From NCBI GenBank assembly GCA_008933995.1, contig WARS01000034.1:1627501-1691500 (forward strand): a stretch of DNA of 64,000 nucleotides, in the 5' to 3' direction. Each line of letters opens with the position of its first letter. Positions within the stretch are counted from its first letter, which is position 1. Of this stretch, positions 38,001-50,769 are shown one piece after another. This stretch comes from Datnioides undecimradiatus (taxonomy: Eukaryota > Chordata > Actinopteri > Lobotiformes > Datnioididae). Under the pieces are notes generated by a model that had not been told where the DNA came from, ran no database searches, and worked only from the letters and a program-made list of their open reading frames with translations. The position numbers were made by a program, and so were the translations under genes.

Positions 38001-41000
38001 CTACAACTGGATGGGGAAATAAGAAAATGCACAGCAGCAAATTCAGTCCCGATGCTGCTTAAATGCAAAAGATTTAAAAGTGAAGGGAAAGTTTGCTGCC
38101 AAACAAAACTGGGCTGTGGACTGAGTTAAAGCCTCTTAGTATTTATTTAGGCATTTCCTGCAAATCATTCCTGTGCAACTAATCTGTCCTGTCCTGACTG
38201 ATCCTAAACCGGCATGAAAAGTGCTAGAAAAACTTCTTCTGTAATACAAAAGGCCAGAGCAGATGATGAGGCGGCAAATTATGACAAATACTATAAAATG
38301 TGTTTCTCCTTTCTGTTGATTTCTAGGCTGAGTTTAAGAGAACTGTGCGTTAAGATGATGACAAAAGAGAGTGAGAAGTGTTGTGTAAGAATTTGAGGAT
38401 AACCCCACAACCTTTGCTGAACTCTTTGATTTAGTTTCATTCTTGATTGTGAGGTGAGGTGTACTCACATTGTCCAGGTAGTTTGGCTTGAAGCCATCTG
38501 GGTGGCGTCTCAGGTCCTCCTGTTCTCTATGTCTCATCATCTCCTCCTCTCGCCTCCTCCTCTCCTCTTCATGCCTACAGAAAATAAAAGGATGAAATGA
38601 GTCCAACAAAATATCAACCAAAACACAAAAGAAAGAACAGCGCCCAAATTACTTTACAATAAAATTCCTTGACCTGAAGTAAATTGAATCTATTGGAATA
38701 AGCAGCATTGAACATGGTGATAGTTGGGCTCTCTCACTCTGTTCTCATAGTTTACTGTTAAGAGGTCACACACCTCATCTCTATCTGCTTTCGTCTCTGC
38801 AGCTCCTGGTTGCGGAGCTCCTCCAGTCTCCTCAGCTCCTCCTGACGCCTCATTAGATCTGAGGATGAACAAAGACAGTGTAAGTAAGAAAGAACAGTCA
38901 GGCAATATGGTGCAAAAAAAAAGTAAAAACAATAATCAAAAAGGCACCATGAATGACTCAAAGCACCATTCCTTTAACTCAGTGATCAGTCTTTAGTCAA
39001 CAAACATATATTTGCCTCAGCTGAAGCCTTACTCGGGCCTTTCTTTTAAGACAAGCTATTATTGAGGGACAGGTTTTAATTCCCCCATGTGAGCAAATGT
39101 ACCAACTACATCACAGTGAGGAAAGCAGGCCAGATCTAATCTTCTTTTAAAAACAAACAATACAAGCAGTAAACAGACACAGAGGCTGGTACTGACACCA
39201 ATCCACCAAGGGCATTAAAAGCCACAGCTCCTACCTTGTCTCATTAACATGAGCTGATGTTCGTGTTTGGCTGACTCCAGCTCAGCCTCCAGTTTCTCTT
39301 TGGCTTCTTTAATGTTCCTGTCCACCTGCTCTCTTTGCTGCTTCTCCATCTCGTGAAGAGCTTTCCAGCGAGACGAGTATTCAAACTCAAATGTGCCCGG
39401 CTGAGCAAAATGTGGCAGCTGCTCTCGTTCCCTGCGGAAAAAATAAGATCACTACAATAAAACGCTACAGCTCCGGTGGTTTGCAGACACTGAATGGGTC
39501 AACTAGGGTCACTCACTTATGGTACTTTGGGATCTTCTGCAGCATTTTTTCAGGCAGTCCATCCTCATCGTCAAAGTGCTCTGAGGGCTCCACAATGGCT
39601 GGACAGGGCGTGCTAAAGAGATGGAGGACAATGGTCCAGGAATGTGTTGAAAAAGACTTATCTATGAAAGAAAGATGGCACTTCATTCACTGGCAAAACC
39701 CTGCCTGATGTCTGTTCATAAACCTGTGGCGTTTTACAGGCAGTAACTCCACCTTGCTAGGCTCAGAAACATCTGGCTTTTGTGAATTAGATTCTGGACT
39801 GTTTCATCACTGTGGGTCTGCACACAGCTACAGAATGCATGGGCATCTCACCACTCAATCCTTCAAACGTCTAAATGATGTGATTATGAAACTATATCAC
39901 TGATAAATCGCTTGCTTTTGCACAAACTGAAGGTTGATATGAGGTGAGCAGATTTCTTTGTACAATTACTAATTTACAACTTCTCACATGATGCAACTAC
40001 AAACAGAATCCGCACCCACTCGCTCTCTGTGTGCACCCCTCCAAAACCACTTCACCCTCACACTCCTTACGTGGTGAGCAGCAGTGCGCCCTCTGTGCAG
40101 CGCTCCAGGGCTTTGCGTGCAGCTGCTTTGTTTGCAAATTCCACAACGCCTCTTCCAGTGGGACGGCCGCGGTCATCTGTCACAACAATAGCCCGTTCCA
40201 CCGGCCCGAACTGGGAAAACGCCTGATGGGAGACGTTTTTCCAGGTTAAAAGACAGAGCAGGAGACACAGAAAGCAAAACTGAATCCACGAGATTTTAAT
40301 TACAAGAGGGATTTCAAAGCTCTGGGACAGTTTACCTGTTCCAGCAGCTCATTCGTTACTACTGGCAATAGGTTGCGAACTGTGAGCGCAGCACTGTGAG
40401 TGGCAAAGCGGATCCTGATTGGTCGATTATTCAAAATAGTCCCATCCAGCTCTGCTTTAGCAATCTCTGCCAGTGTCCGGGTTTCCTGGAAGAGAAAAGA
40501 GATGAAAAGGGGCCGGGTGATCATACCCCTTCATCAGGGGCGGAGAATAAACTCTTTTAAACATTATGCATCTACATGACAATCGAGGATTTGCATCTGG
40601 GTCTGAAACAGTCTATCACTGTATCATTTGCTTTATAACATATGTTGTTGTTGCAATACAATGTCACAGAGGTGAAGACAAACAAGGTATTCCGGTTACT
40701 GTCAATCCGATTTCTATAACTGCACTTGTTAAATATACTGGTCATAACCTGTTGACCTACTCTCTAATATGTGAAATGTAACACCTGCTGGACTTGGGTA
40801 TAATTACAACAAACATACAACTGTCGCGTACAGTAATGTATAACTGTTAAATGTAACACACTGTAAGAAATGAATGGCACCTGTGCTGATGCTAACACAG
40901 CAGCTAGCTCTGCAATCCACTGTCCTGCACGTTTAGGATGTTTACCTGCGCCAACACACCTGAGTCAAAGGCATGAGTCGTTATGAGGCTTCCGCGGAGA

Positions 41001-41532
41001 TGATGACGAGCTCTTCGCGATAATCAGGTGTGTCGGAAGAGGGAACAGCTCAAAACCATGCAGGACAGCAGTGCATGCAATGTTTACTGTACCTAAAACA
41101 CAAACTTACAACAGAGGTGAAACAAAGTAAACAGGACTGTGTACGCACCAGGCGGACGAAGCCGAACCCCCGGTCTCTGTTGATAAACACCTCGTTAACG
41201 TTTCCGTATTTAGCGAACATGTTTTTGAACTCCTCCTCCGGGATGTCCAGCGGGAGATTCCCGACAAAGAGACGGGAGCGCTGGGTGAACGTCTTTTCCC
41301 CGGGCTTTCGAAAACTCCGAATATCCAGAGTCATTTCTGCCGGCCCTTCCTCGCTTCCCTTCGCGGCTCCTTCCGCCTGCTCGGCCGCGGGTGACTGCTG
41401 CTGCTGCGCCGGCGCTGGGCTGCCTTTGTTCGCCGGTGCCTGCTCCGGAGCCGGAGAGTCGGTCCCGGGTTTCGCTGGTTGAGGAGAACCACTGGTCTGC
41501 ATGTTCGCTTGTTGCATATTTCGATTAGCCAT
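31822..41532 (-). CDS. pspc1: Paraspeckle component 1 (DBHS RNA-binding protein)
   Basis: Ten coding exons in transcription order: 41532-41149, 40485-40336, 40222-40071, 39612-39517, 39431-39235, 38858-38774, 38574-38469, 35284-35227, 32708-32572, 32067-31822. They give 536 aa (human 523). The protein belongs to the nuclear DBHS family with NONO and SFPQ, forming dimers in paraspeckles and acting in RNA retention, transcription and splicing. Order of parts: Pro/Ala/Gln-rich N-terminus to about 65; RRM1 at about 86-155 ([15 protein letters not shown]); RRM2 from about 160; NOPS segment; a long charged coiled coil ([20 protein letters not shown]); Gly/Met/Pro-rich tail; and the C-terminal nuclear signal [25 protein letters not shown] and FKPNY in the tail separate pspc1 from nono and sfpq. 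The odd feature is 16 consecutive glutamines at about residues 477-492. The gene lies head-to-head with lypd6. Confidence 0.95.
31957..32004 (-). repeat. pspc1: CAG/CAA repeat encoding 16 glutamines in pspc1
   Basis: Eight pure CAG codons are followed by a mixed CAA/CAG run in the last coding exon. Together they encode an uninterrupted polyglutamine tract between ESPK and SPLQP. Human PSPC1, as I remember it, has none here. Confidence 0.95.
35860..35970. repeat. CA-rich microsatellite region in a pspc1 intron
   Basis: Two clusters of (AC)n/(CACACCGA)n inside the 2.5-kb intron between pspc1 exons 8 and 9. Nothing else was recognised in that intron. Confidence 0.85.
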
Positions 41533-43310
41533 GCTCGGACAGACTACTTAATGTAACGCTACCAATATTAAACTAACTTTGTGGACAAGGCTCGCGGACC
41601 GGTGATGAGGGTGCACACCTCCTGACATTCAAAGATGGCGTCAGTTGCGCGCGCAACTTTTGGTGTTCAGGGGCGTAAACCGAAAATCCAACTGGGGCAT
41701 ATGTGACCCCATCCCCCTTACATCTGTGGGGGGTTTAAGGAACCAACTTCCACCCATCCACATTTTTCATCATCAACAAATGTCTCTTTTTTAAACTCAA
41801 TTTATCGTTATGCTGATACATTTTGGAAAAAAAAATAAAAAAGCTCTAATGACTCCAGAACCTAGACTCATGTCTTCAAATTGCTTATTTTATATGACCA
41901 ACAGTCCAAAACAAAGATATTTCTGACAATGCGTTGTGAGCAGTCACAGCGGTAGCACTGGAGCTGAAAACCATTCAAGGCATTTGTGATGTACATCACA
42001 GCGATGTAAAACAAACAAAAGACATTTTTTAAAAAAGCGTATCTTATCCTGCTTGGAAATGCAACCTGCTTGGAAATGCAATCAAATGGTTTGCATTCAT
42101 GCCTTAAAAACTGGAAATGTTGAATGACATATTAACAAATAATTATTATTTTAATAATTAAATAATTATTAAAATAGTTTAAAATATTGTGATAATTAAA
42201 CAATTATTAAAATAGGCGAATAGGCTCAAACACTGCATCCATGCATGCCAAGTGCTTGTATGTGTCTGTCCACATAGGCTGCATTGCATGTGTTTCACTC
42301 AGTGAATAAGCAAGCCGTTTGTAGGGCATGCATAGTTTTGGAGGGTCTTGTTGTAATTAGCCTCCAGATATAATGAATGCTCATTACAGTGCAGAGAAGG
42401 GCTGCTGTTTGAACTCTTTTGATCCTGAGCCCTTAAGCACCCATTTTACATATCTGAAAGACACTGATCTCAGTCCTAATTAAGTTTACGTTTGTTAAAT
42501 GTGCATTGGTTGCACATTGCACATAGCATGCGTAGAAGAGGTGAATCGCTGCTATGTTACTCTGACGGCTGTAAAGCAGTAAAGCTACTCTGCTGGTCAG
42601 TGCAGCACTGATGGATCACCTGATAGAAACACAGAAAGCTTTTTAAAGTATATTTTTATTTGTATTTTAAGCTTCTGAACATGTGCAGTCATGTCAGCTC
42701 TATTGTCCATAGTGCTGTAGGAGGATAGTTACAATAACTAATTATTACTAATTTGTGATTTGCTGATCATATATTATGTTAGGGGATGGTTAACACCGAT
42801 GAATTAATTTGTTAGCGGTACTTTGATGTTATAGCTGAAAGCAGTGGGGCTAATTTAAAATAAATGCATACACTGCTGGTTTAATAAAAAATGCAGTGGT
42901 GGAGGAGCTACTATTCAGACCTCTCACTTAAGTAAATACACTGATACAACAGTGTGGAAATATATTTTCAGATCTTTACTTGAGTCAAAGTGCAGAAGTA
43001 TTTGTGTCAGAATGCACTTGAAGTACCAAAGTATAAGTGTTCACTATGCGGAAAGAATTATATTAACATTATGGAATACAAAACTAAACCAAAGCAGGCT
43101 ACAGTAATTGAGTAAATATACTTAGTTACAATCCACCACTACATTATAACCATAAAGCCGCTTCACTAACGTTCACTAGTGACTGATCATATAAATCTCT
43201 GCAATTTATAAAGTGATTAGAAAATAAAACCGTATATCGTCCGTGGCCCAGCTGTTGTGTTGCTGATTGGAGTAGTAGTGACGTATCAGTGACGCTGCAG
43301 CACCCTCCTC
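41533..43310. other. Head-to-head intergenic region between pspc1 and lypd6
   Basis: The left edge, to about 41690, is CpG-rich and is probably the pspc1 5' UTR and TATA-less promoter. The rest is AT-rich and includes a near-perfect AT palindrome around 42150-42178 and a 17-bp tandem duplication (CCTGCTTGGAAATGCAA) at about 42048-42081. The right edge, with a C-rich block (CCCTCCTCCCCC), is probably the lypd6 promoter. No ORF was recognised. Confidence 0.5.
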
Positions 43311-43339
43311 CCCCAGTTTTACTGAACAGCGCAGGAGTG

Positions 43340-43400
43340 TTTTTGATTTTTATCCGTGGACAGTCAAGCCTCCTGCAGACTGACCGAGAACAAAAAGCCG
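43340..43400 (+). other. lypd6: Putative non-coding first exon of lypd6
   Basis: A sharp donor (AAAGCCG|GTATGT) at 43400/43401 follows GC-richer sequence. On the other side, an acceptor (CCCAGACAG|AAAA) at 47821/47822 lies just before the lypd6 ATG. This implies a 5' UTR exon and an intron of about 4.4 kb. The exon start is not determined. Confidence 0.5.
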
Positions 43401-46400
43401 GTATGTTGTCTTTTATTTATATTAACATATTTCATATTCAAGTTCAACTTTTAGTGTGCGTTTAAGTGTCGTGCATTAGTGTAGCTAAGCTGTAACGGCG
43501 CTAATTTAAATAAACTAAGGGATGTTAGGCTATAGCCAGGCTTAGACTGATAATCGCAATGTATTAAAGTGAGAAATACTGCAGCGCTCTTGCAGACAGC
43601 ATGCAGTCTTTCATTGCTTCGATCCTTGGAAGTCTATCATACTGCAGCGTGTGTGTACAGTAGTTTCATAAATAGGCTTTTTAATTATTAAGGCCGCTTT
43701 AATTAATATGCACGGGCTGAGATCTGAAGCTCAGTTTGAATTGGCATCTTTAACCACATGTAAGCGTGCACAGAGTTTTATCTGTCATATAAAATAATGT
43801 CATTTAACTCAAGTCTATGGTGTCCACAGCTTTGTCTCCATGTAGCTGCACATTTTCACTGTGCGTTGACTGTGATTGTCAAGAAAGCTGAAACCTGTTC
43901 GTGTAATTTTACACATTACACAATTTATATATATTTTTTTACACCACTACTGTAACTTAACAACAACAGAAAGTGACTTTTTACTTTATGCGGACACATG
44001 CAGTTTATAGAGGAAAAGGATGTAATTCAATAAACTACCCAAATGACTTAATGGGAGCTTCCACTCCCTCAGTAATACATCAAAATACACCATAATCCAT
44101 CAGTGATAGATTTCCAGTAACATAGTATGAAAAATAATAAGTTAAGCATAAGTTTTGATACTTTAAGTAAATGCTGATTTGGACTTTCTGTATGATTTTT
44201 CATTCAGGTTTTTACTTCAGTTTTTACTTTGAACTATGCTTCTTTCACCCAAGTTAGGGATCCAGGTACTCCCTGTCTTGCTGCATGAGGAATAAAGTGC
44301 TGCACAAGACTTTCTGAACTAAAAAGAAAGTGGAGAATCTTCAGTTTGTTAATTACATTCACATTTTTTTCAGCAGCTGCTAAATTACCAGAAGTGCAGC
44401 TGTCAGTCACATCAGCTGGTTTGAAGTCAGTTAAGTCACTCGATACATTAAATCAGAGTTGGGTTACAGGTTACAAAAAAACAGTGATCAGACGCTGCAC
44501 TTTGATGTTTCAGTCAAGAGTGAAGCGTTAAACAGCTGAAGACGTGAGAATTCAGCAACACTCACTGCGATTTCTCTGGTGCAGTCATGCATCTCCGACC
44601 AAAAAACACAGGCAGTGGTATGACAGGAGTTAAGCCCCTGCCATATGTGTCTGGTCGATAGAACCGAGCTGCTGGATATCGGCTGAACTTCAAAGACAAC
44701 CCTGGTGGCCTAAATCTTAATAGAGTATTCGTTTGACACACATGACCACTGTGGAGCAATTATCCCTCATCTAAGGAATTAAAAAGTTCTCATCTGACGT
44801 TTTGTTTTACCAGCAGCCCAGACTAGACTCTCTGATTATTCTGGTCAGCTTCTTAACATATAATTTGGTTTTGTCTGAAATGAAAATGCCTTTTTAAGCA
44901 TTTATATTACATACGCAAATTATGAAGTGTGCTTATATAAGCTGCAGCTGACAAATTTCGACCAGTGCTGTCACATCCACCCATCAATCAGTCTCCAGCC
45001 TGTAATGGCATGGAGCTGAAGGAGTTTGCCATCTCAAACCCCATCAGAAATACGTTACAATACTGAGCCTGTATACACCTGGAATACTGTTCCATCTGGA
45101 CTAATTATTCACATTTAAGCAAAAAGAACTTTAATACAAAAGCTTCTTTTCTACAGAGCCACAATGAGTTAGACAATATGCACACCCGCTACCTAATAAT
45201 CTCCAAATTCATGTACGCATCACAAGCTATGTAATCCACAGACTCACTTTAACTATTGGTTGCATCGCAGTTTGGATAAAGATTACTTTACCCGTGAGAT
45301 TTACAATGTGTTAGGTCATACATGTGTGCTTGAGTCATAAATATGATTTCTCTGACAGCGCTTCAAGGCAGTTGCCTCTGGAAAGAAGGTGAAAAGTAAT
45401 CCATTAACAGTTTGTCCCTTTTTTAAGAAAAATAACATTTGCAGAAAACAGAATGTACCCTCTGAACTTCTCTTGGCTGATTTACAGCACTCGACTGAGC
45501 AGATCAACCCAACTTATCTCTGGTATGAAGAGGTCACAAGCAGGGTCATGAGTCAAACAGTATTTTGAATGTTAATCTTTTGTTTAAACTTCTTTTTCCT
45601 AAAAGAAGAGAACAAAATGTGACTCTCTTGATACTACTAAGAGTAAGAAACACACAATTTTGGAATACTGTTGCAACAGTAATGTCTGCAAAACAGGTGG
45701 TGGATGTGTCTGATAATATATTGCTAATAATATCACCGTGACTACAAAGCTGCACAGTTCATTTACTTTTACAGTCACAATCTGCAAACTTCATCCCCTG
45801 TTGTCATGGGAGACAGAAAGATTTAAAATTGGCTCTCCTTCGGATTCTTTCAGCCTTGCGTGGCCTTTTAACTCGGACCTGAAGGAGTTGGTCGGAGCTG
45901 ATTGAAGCCACAGTGATATAAACCCTCTCCATCCCTCTCCAGTTGTAACAGGGGACCATTGTACCTAATCCCCACACTCTGGCCTCTGAGACTCGACCCA
46001 AATTTTACTCCAAGCATCCGTCAGACAGCTCAAAGCTGAAGAGGCAATCTCACGTTTTCCTTTCAGCGTGCTGCATATCATTCTGAGCTGTACTGTAGCA
46101 CTGGTGCTTTAATGAATGCAAGCCCATGGACCAACTACTCTTTCATGCAATTATTCCAAGTGTCCACAATTTCTCTGGTGAAAGCTGGGTTTAAACCAAG
46201 ACAATGAAACAATAGTCTAAAAACCCAAAGATATTCACTTTACTGTCAACATGGAACTGTGAGAAACCAGCAAACCAGCTTCCCATTTCAGAAACTAAAA
46301 CCAGCAAAAATGTGACATTTTTGCCTTAGGCTGCAGTTCCTATATCAACTTCCTGTAAATACACACTAGTTTTCTGTTTTCATTATAGTTTCATAAAATA

Positions 46401-47821
46401 TCTAGAACTCAAACACGAATACTCGATACTAAGAGCCAGACTACGCTATGTGTAGTATGGTACAATATGGTTGTACTGTCCGTGCGAAAGGCATGAATCA
46501 GTTTTATTGGGGCATGAGTAATGCAAAGAAAACAGGCATTTACAACTACACAGCCAGCACAGAGCCTGGGGATAAAATATGAAGAGGAGTCAGAGGCATC
46601 TGAACTAATCGCTGATCTTACACAAATCTACTGAACTCAGTTCAGGACTAAAACCAGGTCAGGTGGTATTTAATCAATTGACTGACATCTCAGTGAATGT
46701 AAGAAGAGCATTTGTTAGAGAGCGCACTCCTCAGACTGTAATTGAAAACCATGAGATGCCATGGAGGACTCATATCGTCAGCATATCCTCTGTATGTATA
46801 AGTTTCTTCTTGCATAGCGTTACTTTTTTTTTTTTTAATCAACCAATCAAGTATCGCCTCTCTTACATGAATACTCCCTTCTTCAAGTTGATTTGATCTT
46901 CTGGCTTCTTGAAATCATACAGTTCACAGCATCATCGTGCCCTCTTTGACGTAAAAAGCAGTCAGATATTCGAAATGTGGTTCAAATCTTAAGGATATGG
47001 AGAAACAAACATGTTGAGGAGTTACTTTCTATAACAGCCATGTAAAGGAGCTGCTAAACAGCCAAAAAAACATGTTTTGTATGTCGTACCAGGTGGTTTT
47101 GGTTTTTTTTTGTGATATTGCTCAGATCAATATTTCTATGTACATTTGCTGCATAAATGTGGTCTAGTGGGCGCCAACCTGTTGTTGGCTGCTGTATCTC
47201 CAATTTAAATGAGTCAGAGTACCTCGGTTTTACAAATGAACGACACGTTGCACAACAGTTTAAAAAACGTTTGGCAAAAAAGGACAAATGACCAAAGCCC
47301 CAGATGGCAAAGGTGGCTTGGAATTAAAATATAAATAATGTTTATGTCACAATGTTCACAGTTATACTAGATCTTTTAATCCTTTTTTATGCAAATATTC
47401 AAAGGGATGAATGCAGAGTGGGAGGGTTTCCTTTTACATTTAAATAATAAAACAAGCTCACAGCATGAGCCGCGTGCTCAACTGATCAATATTATAGACT
47501 AATTCCTTCCATTATTAGACTTTAACCTTTCTTTTAAAAAGAGATTTGTTTTGGCAAATATGAAACAATATCACAGCCACTTTTGTTAAATTTGTTTTAT
47601 GTTATAAACACTGAACATCTACAGGTTGAGAAAAAGAGGCCAAAGAATGAGAGCAGCATTTTTGTGTACTCATTCTATACAGCAAATAGATTAAACCTGT
47701 CACTGAACTCATTCATAGATATTTTACCTATATTTTCTCTTCCTGTGGATTTACCATCTAATCAGTATCTTTCAGCTGCTTATGGTCCCTTCACTCCCAC
47801 AGTGTTTTCCTACCCAGACAG
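43401..47821 (+). other. lypd6: Putative intron 1 of lypd6
   Basis: About 4.4 kb of AT-rich sequence with no exon, RNA gene or classifiable transposon recognised. Short poly-T runs occur at about 46827 and 47101. Confidence 0.45.
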
Positions 47822-47843
47822 AAAAGTGCATGACAGTATTATG

Positions 47844-49417
47844 ATGGAGGCCTGGCCAGCAGTGGCCTGGGTTCTGCTAATGACCAACGTTGCTGATTGG
47901 CTGGACGCTGTCCAGTCACGGGACTTCACCATGAAGGATATCATCCTGCTGCATCCCTCAAGTAGGAACATATTATTACTCTTTGATTAATGTTGGTGTA
48001 TAACCATGTTTCATTGCCATATATATAGATTTGTCAGTCCACAACTTTGGTTCACACAAATCTACAGCTACTGGAGGAATTTCAATAAGATTTGGTACAG
48101 TAAAATTTCTCTTTGTTCAGTGGTTTAGTAACATTCTCATCAGCCTTGGCAGTGTTTTGTAATTGCACCAGGCCGCATACTTAGATTTTCAGAGTTATTG
48201 CTTTTAGAATTGCATTAACAGAGAATAGAGGAAACAACACTGTGACTGACCACTCACTACCCCCAGCTGGAAAAGACGAGCAGCTCACCACTAAGATTTT
48301 TACACGTGCAGTATGAAGACAGAGGTGTGACTGAGGTGGAACTGATGAATTTAGGTTTTCCCAGCCCTTGAAACCAAATGCTTGTCAGACTCTGCATATG
48401 TGTGCAGGCTGCACAGTGACCATGAAGTGCAATAATAAAACACAGCTTCTTAAAATTAAAAGACATTTGGTGCACATACCTGCACAGCTTTGTGTTCTAT
48501 TGTTTGTGCTGCTTAAAAACAGCAACCCAAACGATTGTTCTCGGCAAGGTCAGATTCATCAATTTCTCAGATGCATAAAACTAATTGAAGATTGACAACT
48601 AAAACTATGTGTTAATGAATCCTGAAAGCAAAACTGCTCAGCGTTTCAGTGAAGATATGACACCTGTTTAAAAAGTAATCAAACCCTGAATGTTATTATC
48701 AAACATCAACAAACTCTGCAGTGTTTCTGTCTGTCCTCCACAGCTACACCTCATCCTGGTGGCTTTAAGTGCTTCACTTGCCAAGATGCTGCAGATAACT
48801 ATGAGTGTAACCGCTGGGCGCCAGATGTTTACTGTCCGAAAGGTATATTGGCTTATTCTAATATGCTCCCAACAAACCTTGTTTGGCATGGTATTGGAAT
48901 TTTGGGAGCTTAAATGCTACAATCCTTCTAAAAAAAATGAAGGAGAGTGGAGATAATAAAGAAATGTAGGACACAAAGGTGCATCATGTCTTCCAGATGC
49001 CAGATACTGTTACACAATTCACATGATGGACAACCACGGGGACAGTGTGTCTGTGACCAAGCGCTGTGTGACCCTGGAGGACTGCCTGTTTACTGGCTGC
49101 ACTGATGTCACTGATAATGGCTATCAGGTATACATGTGGAGTCACTGAATTAAAATAAATCAGAATCATCAACCTGATGCTCAGATGATCTCAATCTCAT
49201 CCGTTAGGTGTGCTCATCCTGCTGCGAGGGGAATATCTGTAACGTGTTGGTGCCGAGAAATGAAAGCAACGCCGTTTTCTCTTCCACTTCTCCACTGGTC
49301 AGCTCAAGCAGGAGGATTAGTCCTGCAATGCTGAGCTACATCATAATCATCAGCATCATCAACATCATCACTGTGACAGACGGACATGTCTGTTATGGAA
49401 ACTCTCCAGCTGTGTAA
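47844..49417 (+). CDS. lypd6: LY6/PLAUR domain-containing protein 6
   Basis: Four coding exons: 47844-47961, 48744-48842, 48997-49127, 49208-49417, giving 185 aa (human 171). Family role: a GPI-anchored cell-surface Ly6/uPAR protein that enhances Wnt signalling through LRP6 and modulates nicotinic receptors. Residues 1 to about 22 form a signal peptide ([20 protein letters not shown]). [10 protein letters not shown] and [13 protein letters not shown] match LYPD6 closely. Cysteines of the three-finger fold run from FKCFTC through CNRW, YC, RC, DC, GC to [11 protein letters not shown]. The C-terminus has a hydrophobic stretch ([14 protein letters not shown]), probably a GPI signal, but it is followed by an unusual polar tail [12 protein letters not shown]. 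The in-frame ATG at 47841 is an alternative start; 47844 was chosen for the better context and the match to human. LYPD6B was considered, but the N-terminal and [11 protein letters not shown] matches favour LYPD6. Confidence 0.94.
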
Positions 49418-49700
49418 CTTTATCGGAGACACAAAGCAACTTGACAAAGGACACTTTTTGAGGAGGCTCATCAGTCATGCAGTTTGTTTGTATTGTATTC
49501 TGCTCAGATTGACTGAATGATGGCTGATGAAATTAATTTCAGAAAACTAAAAACGTGCATCCAAGCCAAGTCACCACTGCATTATCCATCCTTAAAGGAC
49601 CTTTATGTCTTCCTACACCCTGTTTTAGCTTCTGGGGTTATTTATTTGTGATGTAATTATAAATGTTCTTCTTTCAATAAAACAACAATAAAATAAAAAT
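49418..49700 (+). other. lypd6: lypd6 3' UTR with poly(A) signal
   Basis: Non-coding sequence after the TAA, ending with AATAAA at 49676-49681 and a second overlapping signal just after it. Confidence 0.7.
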
Positions 49701-50769
49701 TTAAACTGTGAATCTCCAGAAGCTGATATCAATGTTTTACATTTTACCAGAAACAACTGTAATACAATAACAGTGGTATTAATAATGTTCCTACTACTAA
49801 CTATAGTAATATGGGACTCATATAGGTCTGTACATCAAGAGTAGCAATATGATAGCAACATCAATCACGATAAAAAATAATTCTGGCAGCACACACAAAA
49901 CGCACTGATGCTCACGTCAATTAGCAATACATTTAAACCACTAAATATGCAACAAACACCAAACCTTGACTTATCTCAATACAATGCACAGACACAAAGA
50001 AAAATCACACACAACAGAGAATCCAAAAACATGAGAGAAAACCCACACTGAGGGAGACATTCAGCTGCTGAATCATAGATGGAGCACAGGATTCCTAATA
50101 CATCCCTTATGATAAAGATCATAAATAAAGATCCAGGTATGAAAAGCAGCGCAGACAAGTGCTAAAAAATGTTTAGAGTGCGGTAGGACCAAGGAGTCCA
50201 CAGGTAGCACATTTTTTAAGTCCTTATTATGAGAGAAGATGTTTAGAAAACAATAATTGAATACATATTCACATATAACGATTTTAAAAAGGAATAACTG
50301 TAATAATTGTAGCAACACACACAGTATAAAATGCAGAACTTGAACCACAATATATGCTACAAACACCAAACCTTGACCTATTCCATAATAAGAATTACCC
50401 ATAGACACAGAAAAATCACACAACAGAAAATCCAAAAACACTGGAAAGGGGGATTATTTACAGAGAAATGGACTAACTACAGATTGAGAAACATGTGCAT
50501 CACAACTGCTCACAACCTTCAAGTGAAACAAGCTAAAACCATCCACTCAACGTTTTTACATGGTAATATTTGATCTGAGTTCTGAAGTATTCTGTGTGTG
50601 CGTGCATGTGTGTGCCTGTGGATGTGTGTGTGTATCACTTAGAATGTTACAAAGTTCCGTTTGTCTTTGACGTGTTCCGTTCTAAAGTTATTTATCCAGC
50701 TCCACAAAGACACAGTGAACAGATCTACAAAGACCTTTGAACAGGAAACACTCCCGACGACTTGGATAC
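49701..50769. other. Intergenic, with a diverged direct repeat
   Basis: Segments at about 49940-50048 and 50344-50449 resemble each other. Shared strings include CAAACACCAAACCTTGAC, AGACACA and AATCCAAAAACA. This suggests an old local duplication. No coding sequence was recognised. Confidence 0.5.
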
